Shown piece after piece: positions 35,301-47,300 of a DNA stretch of 64,000 bases. This DNA is from Aspidiotus rigidus (lineage: Eukaryota > Arthropoda > Insecta > Hemiptera > Diaspididae): positions 5,626,001 through 5,690,000 of the forward strand of contig JAVHKY010000008.1 of NCBI GenBank assembly GCA_035079385.1, in the 5' to 3' direction. Under the pieces are notes generated by a model. It made no database searches. It saw nothing but the letters and a program-made list of their open reading frames with translations, and had not been told where the DNA came from. The translations under genes were made by a program, and so were the position numbers. Each line of letters starts with the position of its first letter. The first letter of the stretch is position 1.

Positions 35301-38300
35301 GCGTTGCATATCTAGCCTATTGAAGGGGCTGAGCCAATTGGTGTACAAAGCATTGCATTTCTAGTTATTTGAAGGGACTATCGTGATGTGGGTCACATCA
35401 CATATATTTTTTCGTTCACCCCCAATAGCTACAAAAAATAATATCTAATCCGCAAATTCCAAATTCATGATTTGCGAAAGTTCCGATGTTCAAATTTATC
35501 AAACCAGAAAGTTCCAAATATTGAAAGTTCCAAAGTAACCAAAAGACCCTACTGCAGATGTACCTCGTTGTTTCGATCTTTTTGTCCGTATTGGCGTAAC
35601 CGTTTTCAGACACTCATGGGTCGTCATCACCCCAACTTTTGTGCTTTCTTGATAGAAATGCAGAAAGAACAGGGTGACCCGAAGACCATGTTTCAACAAA
35701 TTGCGCTAGGTCAGCCTATCAAGAAAGGGATCTCCCGACGCCGCGTCGTAGACACGCTGAAAAATGCGATCTAAATTTAGTGTCGGGCTACCAGGATTAC
35801 GATACAGAAGGGAATGAAATGCAATATTTAAATGCTGTGGGTTATAAAGTACATTTTCAAGCTGAAATTTTCTTTTGATGTTTTGGAATTTTTTTTTGGA
35901 ATTATAAGTTTTTGAACTTTTCAGTTTTGGAACGTATTTCTTGGAACTTTCGGACTGGATTTATTTATTTTTTTTTTTTTGGGGGGGGGGGAGGAATCAT
36001 TATTTTCCAACGTATAAAACAGGTTCCCCTCGTGCCTCGTTTAATATCGTTATTTTCCAAATCCCTAGGTCATCTGCACGCACACATTCGCGTACGCAAA
36101 TTCTGATATTGAGGCGAAGGAGAGAAGAGGACAGAGCAAAGACATATGACACTTGCAAAAAAAAAAAAAAGGAGTGGTGGCCAGAAGCTTCACACCCTGC
36201 CGAAGAGAATGCGCATTACGGAGAATGGGAAAAGTCTAGCAGTAGGACAGGAATGCCTGGAGGAAAATTATTCGGTAGGCAGGGGTTGGAAAAGGAAGGC
36301 ACCGAGTCTACCATCTTCACACGCAATGACTACCGGAGGCTGATTAAGTGATTATATCCCGCGTAGGATTCATCGCTCACTGCTGGACCTATCTGCATTG
36401 GGGCCAGTTTTACCGAACTCAGGTTAGCAATGAACTCGCGCTGGTAAAACTGACTCGTAGTGAAGAATAGGAGGGCACTGTTCGAAGACGTGTTGCTGCT
36501 ATTATTATTATTTAATATGAAAATTGAGAAGAGCAAAATCAATTATGTGTTTTTCGTTCCCTCTTAATGTTTGCTCTTGTGACGCACGACTCCGTCGAGC
36601 GCCACAAGTTGGTCAAAATTAAGGAAATTTGTACATATTTGGAATAGCTAACTCGCCTCTGCAAGTTGAATCGATTAACGATAATTCACTTCGCGAAACC
36701 GCGATTTTTTGCGAATGTTTAGTCTACGAATACGGCATAGGAAAATTTGTGTATACACTGTTTACCGTTATGTGAATCAAGCACACATATACCTGTAAAA
36801 TTCCACGATATTTAGCGGATGTCATGTCTAAGAAGATATTGCAATTGAAGCGCTGCGTGGAAAAGGGTCCTCCGTTCCATAAGAAATACATTAGACGGAG
36901 GCCCCTTTTCCACGCAGCGCTTCAATTGTATATGAAATCGTTCACCGAAATATGTAACTGATGTACCTTTCGAAAGCTCCACATCCTTCAGGATGTTTAG
37001 ACTATCGCTAAAACTGTACATAATTACCGTTAGCTGCACCGATTAATTTGCTTGATATGACTAAAATTTAATTCTGCACAGCTATCATCCCCCACTAAAG
37101 CAAATTGTTCCCAAACATTTTAGCATATAAGAGTTAACCTTGTCTAAAGTCAGTGAGTGAATCCAATCTAATTTCAAGTATTAGAAATAAAACATTGCTC
37201 GATGGTGTATAGTTCGTAATCGCATTAATCCTTTCGAAATAAATAAGTGTTTTCTGACAAGATAATCTTTATTACTCAAGAGTATAACATCGTCACTTGC
37301 ATGTACATCTTAAAGTTTCTCCTTTTTGGTTTCATAATTCCTTTCGTGCTCATCCTCTCGCGATTCGTACGTCTCGACCCCGTTAGAAACTCCGTTATCA
37401 TTGACCACCACAGATTCACTGTCACTAACGGTCACCACAGCTCTTATCATTCGAAGAAGTTTATATCTTGTAAACCTGGAAGCGGTGTTGTAATCAGAAG
37501 CGATGAAAAATTTCCTCCACCTTTCCCCTCGTCGGAAGGGATATTTTTCCTTTCTCCAAACAAAGAATTTCAAGATGATGTTAGAATTGGAATTTGACTT
37601 CTCTTTGTATAGACTCGATTCCCGCCTTGCTAGCAAGTAATTTCCGTAGATTCCTGTTCACGTCGCACTTGTTGATAGTCAATAATAATATCCTTTGTTG
37701 ACATACGAGTACGTCGAGTAGTTTGTCAACTTTCGATATTTTGAGTGGATACTATCGCTTTACCGGCGCGGCGGGTTTTCGAGATAAGTATAATAAAAAA
37801 TGAACGGGCAAACGATACAGCCATATTATGTGAGTTGAGTTGACTGAAGAAAGATAGAACGAAAAAAAAAATATATATATATATGGAAGAAGCGTTTATC
37901 ATAACAGAGAAAGAAGGAAATAAAAAAAAACGCTATACAGGATATAGGAAACACGCACCAAGTGGAATCCTCATCGGCGTTGTATGGTCCTCGTGAAAGT
38001 TCTATACGCTCACATACTTGAATGGTAAAGCATATTTCGATTTTTTTCACAAGGTTGTCAGTATGGAGGGTGTAGAATTCTAATCGAGGTTCACTTTTGG
38101 TCGCGTGAAGTTCGAACGCTTTATATTACGAAAAAGTTTTTTCGTCCAGAAAATGGGTTCTGTTTATTTATTTATACGTGGAGCGTATACAATCGTGCGA
38201 GAAAGTTCTTCTTCGAAATCAATAAAAGACTTGTTATTTGGCGTTATAACGTTTCGGCGCGTTTCAAATAATAATAAATAAAAATAAAAAATAAATCGTT

Positions 38301-41300
38301 CCGATTATCGTGAATAATTCCAACGATGTTCGTTGGCTAGAGTTCAAACGAGCAATTTTACCGAGGTCTGTGTATTGTGAGCTTATGACGTCTTTGTGCG
38401 CTGAAACTGTATTTGTGTGTAAGAACAATAATCGAACGAAGTCCTGAAAAATCTTCAACATCTGGGTTAGATCAATTGCAATACATGGACGGCTCTAGTC
38501 TCGTGGCAATGGAACCAGCTACAGCCCCGGGATACACGGCCCAAGGAGATGTGCCTGGAGTGAATGACGTGCCTCGGGGATTTACTACGTTGCTCACTGA
38601 TCAGACTAAAGGTATACGAAATCTTGTGTAGATTCTGAAAGTATGCACTCCTATTTTGATGAAGTATACTTCCGTATCTCCGACCAATCTTTGATTATCG
38701 TCGGTCTGTTTGATTAGTTTGGCATTTCGACAAAAATGGTGTCCTATTCCGCCCTCGTATTTATGACGGTATGCGGTAGCCAAGTTTCAGTTAGTAGTTG
38801 GCCGAATTCACAGGTTTTTAGAGTGAAAGGTGCCACCCTCTTCGCGTTCGTTTGTTGACAAGGGTGATTAATTGGAATGTTATTGCGTTCTGGAAATTTT
38901 AGCGCGAACTTCGAACGTTTTCAGTTTTGAGAGCAGTAACGTATAGTGTCGGATGCACAAATACGTATCGTCTTTTCTGACCTATATGAGATAAGGTAAA
39001 TGTTCTACTGTTTTGAAACAAACTCAAAGGTTGGGTATCGATGCATACACTAGGAGAGAAGTTCGGCAACCATTCCCTATTTCCCAATATAAGACGATAG
39101 ACCGACGATAATTCCCAACCACCCACATTACACAAAATTTAATTTCCTATCTGTACAAATACCTTTCTTGTATCAAAAATTCGGTAATGATCACCGAGCT
39201 TCTTCTCCGTGTGTAGTCGCGACTTCATATTTTTTATTTCAATTGTTCGTCCATGTAAACGTTACTTCCCAGCTTTCAAAGTTAGCTCAATGTGCCAAGA
39301 CAGTGTGGAACCTGATAGTCTCATTTGTAAATTATAACTTTGCGCCGCTTTCGACGCTGATATAGGGGTCACAAATTTTAGTTTTGTACGAAGAAGCTGA
39401 AATTTGTACAATTTTTTATTGTTCTTAATGCTGTTGTCCTGCTATTTAGTTCATACGGGAACAAAACTTCGCGCCCCCCGATAAAAATTCGATTTTTTTG
39501 TAATCATGAGAGTTCAAACTTTAAGAGAGAAATTTCTTGTCTCCTCAACTCGACTTTGAAGGCCGCTGGTAGGCTCATATAATCATATCTGACTCGTGGT
39601 AATTGTACTTTTCAATAACAGAATATCCATTGATAAAGAGGTAAGGTACACCCCACTGGATGTTCTCCAGAACGATGGAAAAATAATGGAGGCTTCATGC
39701 ATAATAACCCTACATGTATACCCATATATTTAATAATTCAAGTAGCGGCCCGGCTCATGCACTCCACTTCTTCGCCAGTCCTTTCCCTATATTTTATTAG
39801 CCCGATTCAAGCCTTATATGTGTAGTACGGGTTGTTAATCCCAAATTCTAGAGAATTGTGCATTTTGTCATAAAAGCATGAAATTTGGTATTGAAGTGTA
39901 TGAAGGTGTAATAAATGATATTAACAAGAGTGCCACGCAGGAAGTCCATTTTTATACTCCCAGAGGTTCACGTTTGGGGGAGGGTTCATTTTGAAGATTA
40001 TTGTTGCAGAAATTAGAAAGAAATTATAAGAAATATATTAATCGTGTGATTTGTAGAAAAAATGTATTACAAAATTTTTTTCCTAGACGCTCCCTTCCAT
40101 TAGGGGCCTTGGACCCAAAATTTCACAAAATTGTAATTATAATCAGAAAAAATTAAAATTTGGTATACAAGTGAAGGAAGAGGTAATGAAGAATATCAAC
40201 ACAAGAATGCCACGCAGTAAGTTCATTTTTGTGCCCCCAGTGGCCCATTTTTTTGGGGAGGTAGGAGATGCTTTTTTTGAACACTATTGTTGTAATAATT
40301 GGAAAAAAATTGTATAAAATATATGCATGGAGTGAGTTAATGCTGCGAGGAATTTGTTTCTATACATAGACGCTTTCATTGCGGGCCTTGGGGCCCAAAA
40401 TTTTACAAAATCATGAATTTCATCAGAAAAACTTGAAATTTAGTACATAGGTGAAGGAAAGTGTAATGTATAATATCAACAAGAAATTTCCACAGAATAA
40501 GTTCATTTTTGTACCTCCATGGGCCCATTTTTTTTTTTTTGGGGGGGGGGGCGGGTCAAAGGCTTCATTTTAAGACTTCTTGTTGCAAAACTTGGGGGAA
40601 AAAATTATACATAATAAATTCATTGGGTGATTTGTATGAAAAAAATGGTGCAAAGGAATTTTTTTCATGTACACACACTTCCATTGAGGGCTCATGGGCA
40701 CCAAATTTCACAAAATTCTAAATTTCATCAGATGCGTATGTAAGTTTTTAGCCTTCATTATACTAGGCCTAATTTATACAAATTATGGGACCAAAGAAAA
40801 CGCCAATTGTAAAGATTTATTGAATAAAATTATTTTGCCGTAATGTAGAGAAACGATTCCGTTTTTTTCGAATATTATTTGCCAAACGTAGATTTATAAA
40901 ATAAAGTTGTGAAAATTTAATTTTTTGAGCATCTTGTTCACTTAAATTTCTACTTAAATGTGAAAGAATACCTTGTATCTTGAAACAGTGAGGCCCAAAT
41001 CTTGACACATTCTATACATTACCCATTGAAATTGAGGCACCAAGAGATGCAAAAGCTAGCGCCGAATTATATTGTCTAATATTTCTTCGGAATTACTTAC
41101 TTTCAATATTAATACCAAACAAGAGTTCCTTGATTAACGAAGGCACTTCAAAATCAAAGTCAAAAATATATTTTCCTCCCATGCAACACTTGGTGAATAT
41201 TTTCTGCTTTTCGGTTACTTCACTTTCGAAATGAAATGCTCCACCAAATTTACACTTTACATTCATGGCACCCAAGTAATTTGACGCAATATTGACTTCA

Positions 41301-44300
41301 CAATATAGCCCCCTGAGCCCCCAATGGAAGAGACTATACATGAAAAAAATTCCTCGCACCATTTTTTTTTTACAAATCACCCAATGAATATATTATATAC
41401 AACTTTTTAGCGGGGAACACGCTAACCCTTTTGTTAGGGGCGTACTTCCAGGAAAATTTTGTCCGCGAGCGCGAGCGAGGTTGATGACGTCACGAGGTTG
41501 ATCAAGTCAGAAGGTTAATGACGTTACGATGTTGATGACGTCACGGAGAGGGGAGGGGGACTTGAAAAAATTTCGATCCTTTGGCCATATATGATAGGAA
41601 GGGGACTTGGAAAAATTTCGACCCTCTAGCCATATATATAATGGGAAGGAGACTTAGACCTCCGAGCTATAGGAGGAGGAATAAACGCGAAAGACGAATA
41701 CTCCGACGTGGAGTATTCGTCTTTCGTGTTTATTATGGATAGCCGTAACTCGAAGGAACGGATTCGTTTAATAGGAGGAGGACTTAGAAAATTTCCTTCC
41801 TCTGAGCTATATATGATAGACGGGGGACTTGGAAAGACGACGGTTTCCTTGAAATTACAGCGCGTTCAACTTGTCACGTCATGATTTTCAGGACTTGGAA
41901 AAACTTCACGCTCTAGGGGACTCAGGACAGCGGGTTCCCCGCTGCCATTACAGTCCTGCAATGGCATCTAATTTTTTCCCCAAGTTTTGCAACAAGAAAT
42001 TTTAAAGTGAAGCTTTTGCCCCCCCCCCCAAAAAAAAAAAAAAAATGGGCCCATAGGGGCACAAAAACGATCTTATTCTGTGGAAATTTCTTGTTAATGT
42101 TATACATTACACTTTCCTTCACCTATGTACTAAATTTCAAGTTTTTCTGATGAAATTCATGATTTTGTAAAATTTTGGGCCCCAAGGCCCCCAATGAAAG
42201 AGTCTATGTATAGAAAGAAATTCCTCGCAGAATTTCTTCGAACAACTCACTCGATGCATATATTTTATATAATTTTTTTCCAATTTTTACAATATTCAAA
42301 AAAAATTATTTTAGAATTAGGTCAAGGTCATTGATGATGTCGTGATACATCCCGCCCCCGTCGTACTGACAGGAAACCTGTTCCATGGGGAGGCCTTTTT
42401 GAAAATTTTTGCGTTCCACGGACTGACAAAAATTGACCCACCCTAATGAAGGTTGGATTTTGAAAAAACTACGGCTTCCTTAACAAAGTTAAACGAGGAA
42501 CGCAGAGAACCTGTTCTATGGGTTGAATTGGTTTTGGTATCTCGGAATCTTGAAGAGTCTAAATTTTTGCGATTCCTTCTATCATGTTGTATACCAGGTG
42601 GGGCAACCAGTTAAATGGGAGTTTGAACTAAATTCACTCCAGCTCAAAAACGCGAAAGGTTAGATGCACACATTAAATCTACGAAATTTGTACCTCAATT
42701 TTATCTTCAATTTGCGCCCCTACTCAACTTTCTACGATATTTCTGAGCCGAGTTGTGGACCAAAATGTGCCAAAAATTGATAAATTTGCCAAAATTCTCA
42801 AAAATTAAAAATTGTTCGAACTTTCATATTTTATCCAATTTGAAAGTGAAATTTAACGCTGATTCCGAAAAAAATACCTAAATAATCCTATGAAGCTTGG
42901 AAGTGGGGGATTTTTCTTTGGAAATTTTGGCAGATTGGTCAATTTTTGTCACATCTTGGTCCATAACTCGGCTCAGAAAAGTCGTAGCAACTTCGGATAT
43001 GGCTTAAATTAAAGATAAAATTGAGATACAAAATTCGTACATTTAAACTATACGTCTAACGTTTTGCGTTTTCGCGCTACGACAGATTTAGCGCAAACTC
43101 CTATTTAACATCTTTCTGCCCCACCCGGTATAGCTTATAAAAGTCAACATTCTTCAAAGTCCGGCTCCAATCATTGACCCCGTATACAGAAACTCACCTT
43201 AGTGTTCAATTACAATCAGGAGAAAATGTTTCTTCCTTCCCTTGTAAAAGATTCTTTTCTCCTGATCGATATTCAACGTTAAGGCGGGTTTCTATAGACG
43301 GAGTCACATGAAATTGAAATTTCCCAAGTCCCTTAGCTGTCACATAATATGACTCGGAAGTCTACCCTTTTTCAAATCTCTTGCCCAGGGACTTGGAAAA
43401 ATTTATCTCCCCACCTATCATGTCTACAGGGCAAGAAAAGCAAGAAAATGGCAAGATGTTGTGGGACAGAACAAGAAATTTTCTTTTGCAAATGTATTAG
43501 TAACAGCTCATCACAGTACAGCCACTGGTCAATTAATCTTCAAAAGAACCAAAAAAATATAAAAATCCAGTGTTTCCAGACATATTCAATAAAATTATGT
43601 TCGAATCGTCAACATTGATTTTTTTTTAGAACGAGGAGGGAGGTAATTGACATTTGGGGTAGCAAGACATTTGTAAAACATAGGGCAAGGAAATGGCAAG
43701 CAATTGGGGTATCCACTTGAAGTAGAAACCCTGAGGCAAGGGACTTAGAAAAATTTCCCTAATCTATGACATCACCAGATCGACGTCACGGAGTCAAAAG
43801 TCTAAATTTCAACAGGGAACCTGTTCTATGTAAGGTTTTTTGAAAAGTTGGCCGTACGACATCCGACGAAAAGTGACCTATGACGTCACAGGGTCAAATC
43901 AAAAAATTTCAAGTCCCTAAAATAGGTCAAGGTCGCTGATGACGTCATCAAGCGTATCCACCACTCTTCGTCCGCTCCTTGCAGTATACTAATTTTATAC
44001 TAGGCTTGTATTAAGTCTAGGTCTCATTTATGCTAGCTCTTACTAGTTTCTAACTTTATATTTTAGGTTCCTAAAATTAGTCAAGGTCAATGATGACGTC
44101 ATCAAGCGTTCCTACCCCTCTTCTTCCGCTCCATGCAGTATACAAATTTTATACTAGACTTATACCAGGTCTAGGCTTCCTTGAATTCTTAATACTATTA
44201 ACCAATTGGACTCATAGAACAGGTTCCCTGTGTTCCTTATTCAACTTTGTTATGGAAGCCAGGGGTGCCGTGATCCCCAAAGCTTACAAGATTTCGCCCC

Positions 44301-47300
44301 CCCCCCAAAAAAAAAAAAAAAATTTAACAAGCAAAAAAAAAAAAAAGCCCCCCAATAATGTTATGAGAACAAAGGAAAATACCACCCCCCCCCCCCAAAA
44401 AAAAAAAAAATTTCCTACGAAGAATTTTCTTCAAAAAAGTGGCTTCACGGCGACCCTGAAAGAAGCCATCTTTTTTCACTTTTGGTCCTGTGACGTCATG
44501 ATCTGATGACGTCATAGATTTTTCCAAGAATGGTCTCGACGTTAATATTCTTGGAGTAGGTGAAGGTCACGCGTCGCCCCCTTGTGCATAGAAATTAAAT
44601 CGTATCGCGTTATCTTGACGGTTTTTCCAAAAGTAGTTCCGGACTTATATAAACATGTATAAAATGCTAATACCTAAAGTAGGACGAGGTCATTGATGAC
44701 GATATATTATATGGCTCCAGGATGAAAAATTTCCCTGACGTACTAAAATAAGTCAAGGTCATTGATTACGTCATAGCAACAAAATCGTGAGGTTTTTTCC
44801 AAGAATTGAAATAAAATGCTGTTTCCAAGTTTCACACCTATGAGGGTTCATAACTCAAAAATTTTGGGGGTTCCGCCTTTATGGGGGTTCACATTTGGAA
44901 ATTTTCCCCAGCCCTTCCTGTCATATACCTATACGGCTTGGTTTTATGAGCCCCATCTTTATCATCAGAGATCAAAATTCTGTCCAGACATTGAAATTTT
45001 TCAAAGTCCTTGAGTTGGGTCTAAGCTGGATTAGGTTTGCGGACGGTGGGAAATCAATCTTTACCAGAAATTCATCCATGAAACTGGATTTTTTTCTAAA
45101 AATTTGTGAGACTTGCAGCACCATTAGGCCCAACTTGATCACAATCTAATGAGATAATTTGAAACGTCGACACTCAGTTCAAACAAGAGACCAGGAAAGT
45201 TTGGAAACCCTTTTTTTTTTTTTTTTTTTTTTCTCTTTCTTTACCATCGTGCTTTCGAATCAAAGTTCTACAAAAAGAGGTGTTATTTTCGGATCGTGAA
45301 GTGCAACTGGTACAAATTATGTACCCACAAGCCTGTTAGACATCCTTGAATCAACTTTAATTTTTTCAATTCAAAGATTTGAGCTAGTTTTGAACCAAAG
45401 GATTGAAAGCAATTGTGATCAATTGAGAGAGCGGATGCTATGAAAAACTTTTGTACTCTTGGATAGAGTTCAATTTTTGTAATTAATAATAAAATATTTC
45501 CGTTTTTGTATGTTTCAGCCACCGACCGAAATGAATTCGTGGAAATCTTAGCAACGGTTGCTTCTATGGTGCTGGTTGTCTTAACATTCCCAATTTCTAT
45601 TTTTTACTGTTTTAAGGTAAGTCGAACTACAATTGCTATATTTTTTTTGAATTTCCATCGCTGTGTCTCTTATATCTAAGATCTAAAATTCAATTATGCA
45701 TATTTTTAATAACTCAATCTCTGCATACGTGTGGTCATCGGTTGATCTTTTGGTTGCCTATACAATATGAGTTTGAGGTAAAATAAAGGCCATTTCGACT
45801 CGATGAGAGAATGACCGATTTGAAAGTTATTAGGTTGCCAAAAGTTTTGAAATTAGCCGACGCCATAACTGGGACAAAAATACCTTCGAAGTTTTTTCAT
45901 TCTCTCAAAATAAAATCAACCTACCGAAAGCATGACAAATTATTTTTGGATTGAGGAAATACGCGAAGAGTTTTTGGTTTTGCGAACACTTCATAAAAAA
46001 TTTGTTGCTCATACATTTTGAAAATCATAAAATGAGCAGTTTTTACATTGAACAAATAAGGAACTTGACCAGAAAACTTTCTTTGTTTTCTTTTACAAGT
46101 ATTTGTATGTATGTTACCATCATGGTTGTTTTCGCTGTTTGCTGTTTAATAATGAATCGGTGGTAAATTTACAATGATCGAAGATACGTGGTTAAAAAGT
46201 TTACAGTTCGGCAACTATAATCGGATTTGGAAAATCTTTGTTCAAATATTACGCAAGCCTTTTTTTAAGAATTATTTGTATTACCCTCCCCCTCGCGAAC
46301 CTAGCATGTATTATTAGCTTTATTCTTGTCTGTTTGTCTGTTTTATCCTGCTTGCAGGATGGTCACTTTCTAGAAAAACTGGGGAAACCGGGAAACGTCG
46401 AGGGAATTTCATAAGATTTGAAAAAGTCAGGAAATGAATGAGAGAAGTCGGTAAATTTCTGAAGAAATAACGAAAAGATTTGAGATAATCAATTTTATCT
46501 CAAATAGGGAGCATTTTAGATAAAAAGTAAATGGAACTTGATTTGGAGAACAAATATTTTCTTATTTTTTGAGGGTAATCTCGCTAAAATCCGTGATAGT
46601 GGACGAAGTTCTGTACCCGGCACAAGTAACACTTGGCCACAAGATGTGTGCACTACTTACTTCATGTAATTCTCCATTGTCTGCTTCATAGGATTTCTAG
46701 TGTTTTGGATCTTGAGTGCACAACTTATATGAGGGTATGTGCACTACTCACTTTGTGTATTGGTTTGTTTTATAGGGTTTCTAGTGTTTTTTGGTCTCGA
46801 GTGCACAACTTATTAGAGGATGTGTGCACTACTTACTTCGTTTATTTGTTCGTTTCGATGGACCGCCAGTTCTCCTCCCGCCATGGAAAAAAACTGACAC
46901 CACGTTGAAACCATAATGAACACAATGAATGCACGCCAGGACTGGCACAAAACATGTATTTCAAAAGAAGATAATTTTACTACATTTATTGTGAAGAGCT
47001 CCAGCCAGGATGGTCTTGACAGTAAAGACTGCCCCCCCCCCATAGTGAACCTCAAACTCCCTATGAGTGAGGTATGACTGTTGATGGAGGTGTTTTCCCA
47101 GTTGTTCCAGCCCGGCAGTGTCAGTTGAGTAGTGTGTGCGCTACTTACATGGTGTATTTGTTTGTTTCGATGAATTTTGAGGGTTTCTATTTTGTGTGTA
47201 CAACTTGTATCAAGATGTGTGCACTACTTACTTCGTGTATTTGTCCGTTTCGTAGGATTTCCAGTGTTTTGGATCTTGAGTGCACAACTTATTAGAGGAT

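Noticed and set aside
37247..37597. Plus-strand 116-codon open frame in the stomatin intron
   Set aside because: Low-similarity hydrophobic mix. The opposite strand has better gene-end signals. Neither is proven.
44090..44527. Pro/Lys and Phe/Gly-rich frames near 44.3 kb
   Set aside because: They translate C/A homopolymer tracts; low complexity only.
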